A stretch of DNA of 64,000 nt, taken from positions 34,926,749 through 34,990,748 of the forward strand of contig OX463807.1 of NCBI GenBank assembly GCA_949825045.1, given 5' to 3'. The position numbers and the translations under genes were made by a program. Source of the stretch: Argyresthia goedartella (lineage: Eukaryota > Arthropoda > Insecta > Lepidoptera > Argyresthiidae). Positions 40,914-50,584 of this stretch are shown here, piece after piece. The notes beneath the pieces were generated by a model. That model searched no databases. It was not told the DNA's origin and worked only from the letters and a program-made list of their open reading frames with translations. The first letter of the stretch is position 1. Every line of letters begins with the position of its first letter.

Positions 40914-43778
40914 ATGTCAAAATGTAAGCCCCAGTTAAATATTGCCCATCAAAACATCCAGGGGCTACCTGGCAAAGAACTTGTATTAGAATTATTTCTA
41001 AAAAATTCTGACATTGATATTATTTGTGTTACTGAACACTGGTTGAAGGAAAATATGATGTCTTTTAACATAAATAATTACAAAATTGTCAGTTGTTACA
41101 ATAGAAAGACTGCTGATAGAGGTGGTTCTTTAATCTTAGTGAAAAATAATATTAAGGTGAAACAACGGAAAGATATTCTTGCACTTACTGTTGAAAGACA
41201 AATAGAGGAATCCTGTGTTGAGTTAGATAGCCATATTATTGTTTGTGTCTACAGACCACCGAGGGATGAAAAAGGCCATGGCAATTTCGAAATATTTGAG
41301 AAAATTATGGAGGAAGCCCTCATTAAACTTTGTAATAACAGAAAAAAGTTAATTATTTGTGGCGATCTTAATGTAGATCTGCTTGTAGATACAACACTGA
41401 AGCGACGATTAATAACTCTGTTCAAATCATTTAATTTATGTCATGTATTTCTAGAGCCGACTAGAATTACACTTACCAGCCAAACTTGCTTAGATAACGT
41501 TTTTTGTGACTGTGCATTCACAAGTAAAAGTGTAATTAACTGCTTACCCTCCGATCACAGTGGTCAAACAGTTTCATTCCCAATAACTATTAAGGATAAG
41601 ACTGGTCCATCATTTTATAGGCCTATTACATCCCATAGACTAGAGACATATACGAAAAACTTAGATATAAATTTGCCAGTACCGGATTTTAATGAACAGA
41701 ACCCAAACAAAATCTACTCAGACTTCTTCAACATTATTCAGACAGAATTCAATAAAGTTTTCAAATTAAAGAAAGTCAGTGACTACAACGGTAAATCTAA
41801 ATTTAATGACTGGGCAACGTTTGGAATTCGTAAAAGTAGAGTTATCTTGTATGACCTTTATGATCAAAAAACCTATAACTTTGATCGAAAATTTCATGAC
41901 TATGTTAAAAAATATTCCAAAACTTTCAAGTTGGTTTGTAGAACTGCAAAAACTTTACACATTAATAGAAAAATTCAAAATTCAAATAATAGAATGAAAA
42001 CAGTTTGGCAAATAATAAACCGCGAAACTGGCAAAGTTATACCAAGGGACAGTGATTTCTGCCTAAAGATAGGTGATGATGTTGTTAAATCTAACGCTGA
42101 TGTTGCTCGAGCTTTTGAAACATTCTTCACCAATGTACCCGTACTCACAACGGACCGTCTAAATTCATCTCCATTTGAAGCAGAGACTTTATTAAAAAAT
42201 AACACTAGCGTCAGTAATGTATATTTACAATTTCATCATGTATATCCCCAGGACATTGTCAAAACGTTTAAATTACTTAACTTAAAAAATACGGAAGACT
42301 TGTGGGGTATATCAGTCAAAGTCATTGGTTCAGTAATTCTAGTTATAGCCCCACACTTAGCTTATATATTCAATAAATGTGTTGACGATGGGGCTTTTCC
42401 AGACCTCATGAAACACAGTAAACTTATACCGCTGTTCAAATCGGGAGATAAGGGCGATCCTTCAAATTTCAGACCAATATCTGTTCTTCCAACACTAAGT
42501 AAAATATTTGAAAAGATTATACTCAATCAAATGCTCTCACACTTCAACCGTACAAAACAACTCCACGCTAAACAATATGGTTTCACTAGGGGTAAATCGA
42601 CTACGGATGCAGGTATTACCCTTGTATCTCATATTTATTCTGCATGGGAGGCCGCACAGGATGCTATCGGAGTTTTTTGCGACCTGTCGAAGGCGTTTGA
42701 TTGTGTTGATCATAATACGCTATTAATTAAATTAAATCATTACGGAGTTAGAAATAAAGCGTTGGATCTACTAAGATCATACCTAAGCAATAGAATTCAA
42801 AAGGCAGAAGTTAACGGCGTAAAATCTGATGGATCGAGTGTTAAAATTGGCGTTCCACAAGGTTCCATATTAGGCCCTTTCTTATTCCTGGTATATATTA
42901 ATGATCTGCCTTTCATGGTGGAGAAATTAACTGACATAGTGTTGTTTGCTGATGATACTTCACTGGTCTTCAAAATTGAAAGACAAAAAGGAGAATTTGA
43001 TGATGTTAATGGTGTATTGTCTTTAACCTTGAATTGGTTCACAGTTAATAATTTATTGTTAAACGCTGGTAAAACCAAGTGTATCAAATTCTCACTTCCA
43101 AATGTCAGGCAAGTTGAGACCAGTTTAGTGCTAGACAACAACACGTTAGAATTAGTAAATGATACGAAGTTTCTTGGAATAACCATTGATAGCAAATTGC
43201 AGTGGGGACCCCACATAGATAAATTGGCTGGTAAATTAAGTTCTGCGGCTTACGCTGTTAGGAACATCAGACAAAGCACGGATGTGGCTACATCTAGGCT
43301 AGTATATTTTAGTTACTTTCATAGTGTGATGTCCTATGGTATCTTGTTGTGGGGGAAAGCAGCGGATATTCAAACTATTTTTATTTTACAGAAAAGAGCT
43401 ATTCGAGCAATTTATAATTTAAAACGAACAGACTCCTTAAGAGAGCTTTTTAAAGAAATTGACATACTAACAGTAGCTAGTCAATTTATTTTCGAAAATA
43501 TAATGTATGTACGCAAGAACCTTACAACATTTTCCAAACTTAGCGATAGCTGTAATGTTAACCTAAGAAATAATCACAGACTATGTGCGCCCCGTTTTAG
43601 ACTCGCGAAGGTTAGCAATTCTTTCAAGGGTCAGTGCATTCTCTACTACAATAGGATACCTCTGGAGATTTTGAAATTGCCACTTGAGCAATTTAAAAAG
43701 CATGTTAAAGCGACTTTGTCGAAAAAGGGATATTACAATGTTCAAGATTACTTAAATGACAGGACTGTATGGGGTTAA
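40914..43778 (+). CDS. CR1-2 ORF2: endonuclease / reverse transcriptase, intact
   Basis: A 954-residue frame from ATG to stop. Endonuclease: AHQNIQGL (N14), CVTEHWL (E41), IICGDLNVD (D151, N153), LPSDHSGQ (D214, H215). Reverse transcriptase: FRPISVLPTLSKIFEK (519-534), GVFCDLSKAFDCVDH (D590), IGVPQGSILGP (645-655), VLFADDTS (676-683). C-terminus GYYNVQDYL. It has full length for a CR1-group ORF2 and no missing key residue. It could supply enzyme in trans to truncated copies and SINEs, which is inference. Six shorter copies of the same family lie in this window. Confidence 0.93.
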   Translation: MSKCKPQLNIAHQNIQGLPGKELVLELFLKNSDIDIICVTEHWLKENMMSFNINNYKIVSCYNRKTADRGGSLILVKNNIKVKQRKDILALTVERQIEESCVELDSHIIVCVYRPPRDEKGHGNFEIFEKIMEEALIKLCNNRKKLIICGDLNVDLLVDTTLKRRLITLFKSFNLCHVFLEPTRITLTSQTCLDNVFCDCAFTSKSVINCLPSDHSGQTVSFPITIKDKTGPSFYRPITSHRLETYTKNLDINLPVPDFNEQNPNKIYSDFFNIIQTEFNKVFKLKKVSDYNGKSKFNDWATFGIRKSRVILYDLYDQKTYNFDRKFHDYVKKYSKTFKLVCRTAKTLHINRKIQNSNNRMKTVWQIINRETGKVIPRDSDFCLKIGDDVVKSNADVARAFETFFTNVPVLTTDRLNSSPFEAETLLKNNTSVSNVYLQFHHVYPQDIVKTFKLLNLKNTEDLWGISVKVIGSVILVIAPHLAYIFNKCVDDGAFPDLMKHSKLIPLFKSGDKGDPSNFRPISVLPTLSKIFEKIILNQMLSHFNRTKQLHAKQYGFTRGKSTTDAGITLVSHIYSAWEAAQDAIGVFCDLSKAFDCVDHNTLLIKLNHYGVRNKALDLLRSYLSNRIQKAEVNGVKSDGSSVKIGVPQGSILGPFLFLVYINDLPFMVEKLTDIVLFADDTSLVFKIERQKGEFDDVNGVLSLTLNWFTVNNLLLNAGKTKCIKFSLPNVRQVETSLVLDNNTLELVNDTKFLGITIDSKLQWGPHIDKLAGKLSSAAYAVRNIRQSTDVATSRLVYFSYFHSVMSYGILLWGKAADIQTIFILQKRAIRAIYNLKRTDSLRELFKEIDILTVASQFIFENIMYVRKNLTTFSKLSDSCNVNLRNNHRLCAPRFRLAKVSNSFKGQCILYYNRIPLEILKLPLEQFKKHVKATLSKKGYYNVQDYLNDRTVWG

Positions 43779-44041
43779 TCTGGCTCAACACAGACCTTGC
43801 TGTTAATAATTTTGTAATTATTTATTCCTGCTTATTAATCATAACAATTATTTTTTTCATATTTGTATTAGTTAAGCACAACCTATTTTTAAAAGAGATC
43901 TAAAAATAAATCTGTGGGAGTTTCTACGCCCTTCTTCTCCCACAGTGGTCCAATGTAGAGAAGAGGCAAAAAATGACGTTTGCTAAGTATATGTAAATAT
44001 CTACAGTAATAAAGTACTTTGACTATTGACTATTGACTATT
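43779..44041 (+). repeat. CR1-2 3' region and ATTGACT microsatellite end
   Basis: Contains TTCTCCCACAGTGGTCCAAT and ATCTACAGTAATAAAGT, then three ATTGACT-type units. Truncated copies at 32.2, 37.6, 45.0 and 54.0-54.3 kb share this core but end in different short repeats (GATTTT, TTGATTG, AAAGTCAAG on the reverse strand). Confidence 0.8.
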
Positions 44042-44202
44042 ATTTACGATTAGTATAAATATATAGAATATTAATTAGCAGTCAATATTAAACGATGTCA
44101 TAATGTGGTCAATGGTCGGACCCTTAAATATTTTCTAATATTTATTCATTTATTGAGTAATATATCTTCGATTTGAGCAATTATGGTCATGCTGCAATAT
44201 TC

Positions 44203-44302
44203 AGATAATAAATGAGTTTTTACCAAGTAGTTTATCATTATGCTGGTCGTAACGTGCGGTTTTTGGACGCAGTAAAGAGGGGTTATGATATGTGTAGATA
44301 AA
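44203..44302 (-). mobile_element. Double-foldback MITE, module A end fragment
   Basis: TTTTTACCAAGTAGTTTATC, CGTAACGTGCGG and TATGATATGTGTAGATAAAC match the left inverted end of module A in reverse. Confidence 0.6.
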
Positions 44303-44640
44303 CAAATTTATATTATTCGTTGCTTTGTATGCCTCCCGAAGTTTGTTATATATTCTGGTGGTCATCCCGAATATACCGTTATCGTTATAGGCAGATTTAG
44401 GAGGGTAAGTAAGCGCATAGCTTATCCTGATATCCTGATTTCTCACAAAAGATTAGTTGAGTAATACGGGTTACATATTTATTCTATTTTTGGTCACTGT
44501 AGTAGTCGCGTCGTTTGATGAAATATTGTTGTAGGAGGCAACTTTTTTTGGCCGGGAATTTAAGGATCTATACAGAGTGGTCTGACATTGCAAGACACTT
44601 CTTTGCGCATTGTGGGCAAAAATATCCAGGCATATTCCAC

Positions 44641-44815
44641 TTCCACCTCTATGGTGCAGCGGTTGTGGCTCTGCCTAACATGCGAGAGGTCCCGGGTTCG
44701 GTCCCCGGCTGGGGTTAAAGGAAAATCCCCAGGCCCTTGGATGTGTGACGTCTCTGTTTCTGGTTCCCACGGCACAGGGTTTTCCTAGTGTGCCTGTATG
44801 TAAATGTTTATGTTT
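44641..44815 (+). mobile_element. tRNA-derived SINE, family A, copy 3
   Basis: A box TGGTGCAGCGGTTGTGG (44,652-44,668), B box GGTTCGGTCC (44,695-44,704), body CACGGCACAGGGTTTTCC and the TTTATGTTTA end. The B box and body are the cleanest of the four copies. Confidence 0.8.
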
Positions 44816-44929
44816 ACTTTCTGGACGAGTTGGTTCTTTCATTTGTAGTTTTGGATTGTATACGTAAGCTGATAGGATTTGAATAAAGTTTTCGTAGCAT
44901 TAGAGTTTATTAACGCATCAATGTTAGTT

Positions 44930-45060
44930 AGACACAATAATTTTTATAAGAGTTCAAAAACCAATTTGTTGTAGTTTCTTTGCCCATCTTATTCCATTTC
45001 GTTTACTAAGGGTAAGTAAATATCTAGGAATAATGAAATTTTGATTTTGACTTTGATCTC
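44930..45060 (+). mobile_element. CR1-2-like 3' tail fragment
   Basis: Diverged match: TTGTAGTTTCTTTGCCCATC, TAAATATCTAGGAATAATG and a terminal TTTTGATTTTGACTTTGA repeat. Confidence 0.6.
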
Positions 45061-45352
45061 ATGGACAAGTTATGAATAAAATATAACAAACCAAAAGCTC
45101 GCCGTCCATTTACCATCACGCTTTTACCAAGTTGAAGAGGGGGAGACAGGCCTTTGCCCAGCAGTAGCACATTATGAGTTTATAATAAATAATAATGGCA
45201 TATTGTTCTTTTTATATTTTCCATTGTGTTTTCTGTGCAATAAAGAATTATTATAATTATTATTAATAATTTTACCGATAAAGGAGTTTCTTGAGTTCTA
45301 AATCTATGCTTTTACCAATAATAGGTGGTATAGTAAAGTTAAATGTTTGTTT
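45061..45352. other. LINE-tail-like scraps
   Basis: GGCCTTTGCCCAGCAGTAGC (45,151-45,170) and CTGTGCAATAAAGAATTAT (45,233-45,251) are 3'-end signatures of lepidopteran LINEs, the second shared with the RTE tail family on the opposite strand. Boundaries are unclear. Confidence 0.4.
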
Positions 45353-45414
45353 GACCGAGCTTAAAAGCTTTAGGTTAGGCTTAGACCGAGCTTAAAAGCT
45401 TTAGGTTAGGCTTA
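45353..45414 (+). repeat. Perfect 31-bp tandem duplication
   Basis: Two identical units beginning GACCGAGCTTAAAAGCTTTA. The core AGCTTAAAAGCT is itself near-palindromic. Confidence 0.9.
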
Positions 45415-45934
45415 GACCTTTAGTCTAAGAACAACTTATTTTAGACGCGAAATCACGATTAGTCGGTAAGGTTTATCCGCAAAGCAAACTGTTAAACTCG
45501 CCCTAAATTATTTAAAGTTATACCAATATTAGCACTTGAAGGATTATACTTTGAGTCGTTGTCTCACGATTGCTCAGGCGATTAATATCAATCTATCAAA
45601 CTTATCAAAATCCACACACGCCCCGGTCTGGTGAAACAAAGTGGAGCCACTAAACAAGCGAAGACTACTTGTAACTAGAATGCATTTCAGCTTTAAATAC
45701 TTGACTTAATGCACAAATGTCAACTGTCACAAAAAAATGGACAAATGCAATATCTGGTTGCCAGATACACATTACAATTCCCCGCTTTAAATTTAAGATA
45801 GCAGGTATGTAAGTACCTACCTACAACCTCGACACAATACGAAATACGTAAATGATATAATGAAACCTAAAACGATGAATATCTGCAACGAATATGAAAA
45901 TTTATAGTTTGAGTTAGTTAAGATAGATCGAGCT
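45415..45934. other. Unassigned AT-rich spacer
   Basis: No element recognised. Confidence 0.3.
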
Positions 45935-46050
45935 CCGTGGTCTAGTTTCACGCTTGCTTCTCACACAGGTGATGCAGGTTCGAATCCTGACCATGGCACC
46001 GATGAGATAATTAATTTATCTTAAGTACATTATCGGACGTCCAGTGTTTC
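45935..46050 (+). mobile_element. SINE family D head
   Basis: CTCCGTGGTCTAGTTTCACG is an A-box variant and GGTTCGAATCC (45,978-45,988) is a perfect B box. The text then follows SINE D to ATTAATTTATCTTAAGTACA and breaks off where a family G repeat starts. Confidence 0.75.
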
Positions 46051-46200
46051 GCATGACACGTTAAGGTGTGTCCCGACTACTATCGCTACGTAGTAGTGGT
46101 CGTAAAAACCCCTCCATCGACCCGCACTGAGCCAGCGTGGTGGAGTATGGCTTTATCTTACTCGTATCCGGGAAAAGGCCTGTGCCCCTCGCTGGGGACA
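46051..46200 (+). repeat. Repeat family G, copy 2
   Basis: CCACTGAGCC-type core reads GCACTGAGCCAGCGTGGTGG, then GGGAAAAGGCCTGTGCCCC and GGACATTAATGGTCGAC. It is the opposite orientation to the copy at 52.5 kb. Confidence 0.6.
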
Positions 46201-46837
46201 TTAATGGTCGACATTTATTTAATGTTTTTAAGATATTTTCTCCCTCTTTTGGGAAACACATTTTTCAAAAGCTAGCAATACTGGTTTAATTGCTGCCACC
46301 TTACCTTGGAGAAGAAAATTTAAAGCTAAATTCACTCTAAAGGAGTAGTGTTGATGTCCTTTTCTGAAATAGGAGAAAACAGAGAAAGTCTCGTTTTCGT
46401 TACTGATCTGAGTTTTCACACAGGTGCTTCTAATGGTTAGACAAAATATATTTTTCCGCCTTCTACCCTCAAAATAGCACCTTTGCCGCTCGATTTTGGG
46501 TTCTCAGGCGGAAAAAAAACTATTCGTAACTCGTTGGAAAAGGCTTCTTTACGAACCTCGCTACGACCCCCGCCTTCGGCTCGTGCCGTAAACTTCTCGG
46601 TTCGTAAATATATACGCCTTTGCGAACTCGTAAGAAATGTACTATTTCATCACTAATGCTCTGAAAACAAGTTATATTTAACTCGATATGCGGGGGTAAA
46701 TGCGATTTAACACCCTAGGGAGGTAAGCAAATTTTTTGGGACATGACCTCATGTTTGAGGCAACACCCCGCCCATGTACAATTACAGATGTAGGCCCAGT
46801 ACTACTTCGAACGCGAGTCCATACTATTCTCCGAAAT
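46201..46837. other. Unassigned spacer with GTTCGTAA inverted motifs
   Basis: ACTATTCGTAACTCGTTGG near 46,529 and GGTTCGTAAATATATACGCC near 46,599, around a CCGCCTTCGGCTCG centre, suggest a small foldback element at about 46,440-46,640. Ends not defined. Confidence 0.35.
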
Positions 46838-46965
46838 GAAATGAAATTAGTTTATTCATGAACACAGATACATACAAATGCCATTGTGTTCTACCATTTT
46901 GGCATAGGAATTTGTAGTTATACAAGCAAATTAGATTAAAAAAGAACAAAATAAATATTTATTAA
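46838..46965 (-). mobile_element. LINE 3' tail with (ATGAA)n end
   Basis: On plus it begins GAAATGAAATGAAATTAG and TTTATTCATGAACACAGAT, a reverse-oriented CR1-like tail. No coding part. Confidence 0.45.
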
Positions 46966-47319
46966 TATGTATATAACATTATAACGAATAACTTTGACCA
47001 CTCCCTACAAATATAGAGTTCATTTGTATAGATTTGTCAAAGTTATTTAGAAAATAGCGCAAACGCCTAGCTTCTGAAAGAGTGCTCAAATGTGACAGGC
47101 TATTAGTCGAAGATAATTCAATATAGCATGACGTGATTGGCTGACATTTTGACAAAGTTTAACAATTTGTCGCAGCTAATTTTCCTTCCAAAAAACGGGC
47201 ATAAGTCGTTCAGATAAAGTAATAGCATGATTATGAGTTGTAAAACAAGTGTATGTAATTAATAATTAGTGTTGCAAGTTTTGCAAGTCTTTCGATTTTA
47301 GCAAGATGCGGTTCTATTC
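46966..47319. other. Unassigned AT-rich spacer
   Basis: No element recognised. Confidence 0.3.
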
Positions 47320-47545
47320 GGTTGACGACCCGAATGGCCAAGTCGGCAGTGACACTGCCTACGAAGCCAAGGGTCATGGGTTCGAGTCCCCGTGGGGGCA
47401 AATATTTGTTTGATGAGAACGGATGTTTGTACCCTAGTCATGGTTGTTTATCTATCTAAGTATTATATTGTCTGGTACCCAAGATACAGGGAATCCTAGT
47501 TTGGGGCTAGTGCTAGTCAATGTGTGTAAATAGTGTCCAAGGTAG
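47320..47545 (+). mobile_element. tRNA-derived SINE, family B, full copy
   Basis: A box TGGCCAAGTCGG (47,335-47,346), B box GGTTCGAGTCC (47,379-47,389) and a CCCCGTGGGGGCA acceptor-like arm. The tail with CCCAAGATACAGGGAATCC is shared with position 1-128. Head and tail allow the partial copies at 0 and 2.2 kb to be assigned. Confidence 0.8.
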
Positions 47546-47574
47546 TCATGGGACCGGACTGTGATAAGTTACCT

Positions 47575-47664
47575 TGCTTTTCCGCTGTCTCTATAGCCAC
47601 ATTCTGCTCTCGGGCCCTATGCTTTTCCGCTGTCTCTATAGCCACATTCTGCTCTCGGGCCCTA
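47575..47664 (+). repeat. Perfect 45-bp tandem duplication
   Basis: Two identical units starting TGCTTTTCCGCTGTCTCTAT, immediately after the SINE. The unit is 15 codons long, so the frame at 47,533-47,751 stays open through it without being a likely gene. Confidence 0.92.
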
Positions 47665-48004
47665 AGTAAGGTACAATACGTGCGAACTATAGCTTACTCG
47701 ATTAACCTAAATGTGTTTGTGGCTGTACAAAAAGGTAAAAGGAGCCTTTGAATCCAACTCATGGTCGACGGCTTGCCAACTGGCGCAGGCTGTTATCAAT
47801 TGATACTTTATCAGTGCCTAGCTCTGGTCTAGATATTTAATACAATGTTTAGGGCGTATGTTATGTAAAGCTGTTGCAATGGCAGGACCAGGTGAATTTA
47901 ATACCGTAATATCGGGTTAGTATGGAAATTGCGTGTTAAGTTTTACGGCGATGCAGATTGTTTGCCGGCTATCATTGGTTGAAAAAAAACTTTCTTGGGA
48001 TAAA
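47665..48004. other. Unassigned spacer
   Basis: No element recognised. Confidence 0.3.
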
Positions 48005-48115
48005 ATCCATAATTCTTTATTGCACACAAGTATTTAAGAAGTTACTTTAAATGAAAATGCATGTACAAAGGCGAGCTTATCTCTAAAAAGAGGTTTGTTC
48101 CAGCAAAATTAAAAT
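48005..48115 (-). mobile_element. RTE 3'-tail family, fragment 4
   Basis: TTCTTTATTGCACACAAG (plus) and GGCGAGCTTATCTCTAAAAA with GAGGTTTGTTCCAGCAAAAT match the tail at 50.6 kb. The stem CTCT/AGAG is kept around an A-rich loop. Confidence 0.65.
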
Positions 48116-48599
48116 TCCAAAATACCCTGAATTATAGTTGAAAATGCCATTGAAAATATCTTGAGTGGCTTCGAGTTTAGATTTATTGAATAGGTAAACT
48201 GTTAATTCAGATTTAATCGTAGCTTTTGACTGCCTTTGAGATTGTTTGAAATGTTCCGTTGTGTAAAAATGATTTTACAAGTCACATTTATAAAGCTCTG
48301 TAATCTAAAAGACTGTAATCTAATCGATAGATATTAAGTTTACAATTATTAATTGCAGTTCAATAATATCTGGAGTTGCTTTTGATATCATTCATTTCGC
48401 GTAGTTTGAAGTTTACAAATAAAATACACGTGCAGTACCGGACATGTATTATAAAGTTATTACAGAAACGGCTCACTTATAAACCGAAGAAAACAAGGAA
48501 TTGGCTGATAGTCGTAAGACTTTGGCCTGTTCAGATCCGACTTCGATACTGCCTATTTGTTACAAACCATACCCATTCATCATTAATTAAAGGCTAGCA
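48116..48599. other. Unassigned AT-rich spacer
   Basis: The frame at 48,376-48,597 is basic and unmatched; not called. Confidence 0.3.
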
Positions 48600-48832
48600 T
48601 TTAATCGCACAGCAAAAATACTGAGTTTCACAGCAAAAAAGGATCAGCAAAAATACTTTTTATGTTTTAAGTATTTTTGTTGTTCTTACCCGTTCAACCT
48701 TACATGAAGGACAAAGGGGGCTTCGCTCACCCCCTTTACCCTTCACCTGAGCTACCGCAGTATTTTGCCCTACTGTTAAAATCAGTATATTTGCTGTGCG
48801 AATTGCAGTATTATTGGTGTGCAGTTTAATAT
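48600..48832. mobile_element. MITE family S, copy 1
   Basis: Imperfect inverted ends: CGCACAGCAAAAATACTGA at 48,606-48,624 against TCAGTATATTTGCTGTGCG at 48,783-48,801. The core is GGCTTCGCTCACCCCCTTTA. The same layout occurs at 52.1 kb, and related cores at 54.8 and 55.3 kb. Confidence 0.6.
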
Positions 48833-48849
48833 TTCCCTTAATTAAAGAG

Positions 48850-49225
48850 TTCCTTATGTCTCCATGATCCCATCTTCAGGTCCTGACTGACATTGATATA
48901 TTGTTGAGAAGCTCTCCTGGTGAGTCACCATCGCACCATTTCACCATGAAGAGCATACATTACTGACCAACCTTATATGCCTACATTTAGGCTACCTTGT
49001 ATTGGGCAGTTCCGGCGGACATCTGTAGTCTTCATCATCAACTCCACTTCACAAAATGATGCTTCCCGAGGTAAATGCAGGTGTTACTTTGAGAATTACA
49101 AAATTGCTATGGGTCTGCCTATGTGCCATCATCAGATCCTGACTCGATGAACATGGGAACAATCGGAAGGTATACCCTTTAAACAAAAATCAATTTTCCA
49201 AATCGGTTCATCCGTCTTGGAGAAA
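48850..49225 (-). repeat. Repeat family Q, longest copy
   Basis: Contains CCATGATCCCATCTTCAGG, CATCATCAGATCCTGACTC and AAATCGGTTCATCCGTCTTG. These are reverse complements of motifs at 35.9-36.0 kb (AGGATCTGATGATGG, CCAAGACGAATGAACCGATT). Confidence 0.5.
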
Positions 49226-49435
49226 TCGATGAACATAAATAAAGAATAATAGATCCCGACGAATTGTACAGCTTCTCCTTTTGTGAAGTCGGTTAAAAAT
49301 GGCGCTTGTGTAGTTTGAAAAAAAAAAAACGATCTGGTTGAATTATTATTTTAGTGATTAATTAACTTTTTCTCTTTGTTCTTTATTTATTATGGTTTTT
49401 TGACTTTTTTTAAAAAGCGTTCTAAAATCATTAAG

Positions 49436-49530
49436 GGTCTTACCACAAAAAAAATCTCCTGTTCACTTGTTTAAAGACAGAAATGTATAGGATTGGACGA
49501 TTGTTTTGAGGTTAAGCTAACTTTTTTCTT
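49436..49530 (+). repeat. Repeat family E, copy 2
   Basis: TCTTACCACAAAAAAAATC and CTTGTTTAAAGACAGAAATG as in the copies at 19.4 and 50.1 kb. Confidence 0.6.
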
Positions 49531-49570
49531 TGTTTTTTATTACGATTTTTTCACTATTTGTTAAAAAGCG

Positions 49571-50075
49571 TTTTAATAGTAGTTTATGTGACTGCTACAT
49601 AATGGAGGGCATTAATACTCGAGAGTGGGTTTATGAAACGAGCCGATGGCGAGTTTCATAATAATATCTCTTGAGAGTTTTAATGCCTAATTATGTACAG
49701 TTACATACACTAGTTTATCTACACACATATCATAAGCTCTCTTTGATGTGTTCAGGAACCGCATGTTTGACCGGCATTGTGGCTCTGCAGTTGTTTAGCT
49801 TGTTCTGTAGCACCAACTTCGGGCGTCGGCGTTCGAAATTTGAATGTCAGTACCAACTTCACAGACAAACTAGGGGCGGCACGAGGCGGGCGTCGGCGTT
49901 CGAAATTTGAATATCATAATGTGTAGAAAAATTACACATTATGGTCATACTGTGAAATTTTTCAGATAAGAAATGAGTTTTTACCAAGTAGTTTAACATT
50001 ATGCTGATCATAACGTGCGGTTTTTGTACGCAGTAAAGAGGGTTTATGATATGTGTGTAGATAAAATTATTTATA
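49571..50075 (-). mobile_element. Double-foldback MITE, copy 4 (inverted)
   Basis: Begins AGTAGTTTATGTGACTGC and ends GTGTGTAGATAAAATT. It has the same modules in reverse order. The ~69-bp duplication is shortened, and the internal palindrome is more diverged (TGTGTAGAAAAATTACACAT). Confidence 0.78.
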
Positions 50076-50235
50076 AGGGTCTTACCACAAAAAAATAAAC
50101 TCCTGTTCAACACTTGTTTAAAGACAGAAATGAATAGGATTTGACGTTTGTTTTGAGCTTAAACTATGTGTAACATTGTTTCTAGTAATACGTTTTTTTT
50201 TTTATTTAGTTTCCCGCTGCTGGGCAAGACCCTTC

Positions 50236-50555
50236 CACTCTTGAGTCCACACATCCCTGGACTGTGCCACTCTTGAGTCCACACATCCCTGGACTGTGCC
50301 ACTCTTGAGTCCACACATCCCTGGACTGTGCCACTCTTGAGTCCACACATCCCTGGACTGTGCCACTCTTGAGTCCACACATCCCTGGACTGTGCCACTC
50401 TTGAGTCCACACATCCCTGGACTGTGCCACTCTTGAGTCCACACATCCCTGGACTGTGCCACTCTTGAGTCCACACATCCCTGGACTGTGCCACTCTTGA
50501 GTCCACACATCCCTGGACTGTGCCACTCTTGAGTCCACACATCCCTGGACTGTGC
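50236..50555 (-). repeat. Perfect minisatellite, 10 x 32 bp
   Basis: Ten identical copies of a 32-bp unit that starts CACTCTTGAGTCCACACATC, with no base differences seen. The flanks CCGCTGCTGGGCAAGACCC and CGCCGGCCAATCCGGCAG look like a LINE/SINE tail in which the unit expanded. All three minus-strand frames stay open (~127 codons each) because the unit has no stop in any phase. Confidence 0.97.
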
Positions 50556-50584
50556 CACCGCCGGCCAATCCGGCAGAAACTTCA

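Larger units (their letters stand above)
39811..44041 (+). mobile_element. CR1-group LINE (CR1-2), 5'-truncated, coding frames intact
   Basis: The element contains ORF1 (lacking its N-terminus), ORF2, a ~240-bp 3' region and a terminal ATTGACT repeat (44,018-44,041). The left boundary is where the ORF1 frame stops being open (TAG at 39,808) and the unrelated LINE tail begins. No frameshift or stop lies inside either ORF, which argues for a fairly recent insertion. Truncated at the 5' end, it lacks a promoter region and the ORF1 zinc finger. Confidence 0.88.

Noticed and set aside
42797..43216. 139-codon minus frame inside CR1-2 ORF2
   Set aside because: Shadow of the RT domain on the opposite strand.
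50236..50555. CRISPR-like array or a repeat protein gene in three frames
   Set aside because: The repeats are contiguous with no spacers and the context is eukaryotic. Three open frames arise only because the 32-bp unit has no stop in any phase.
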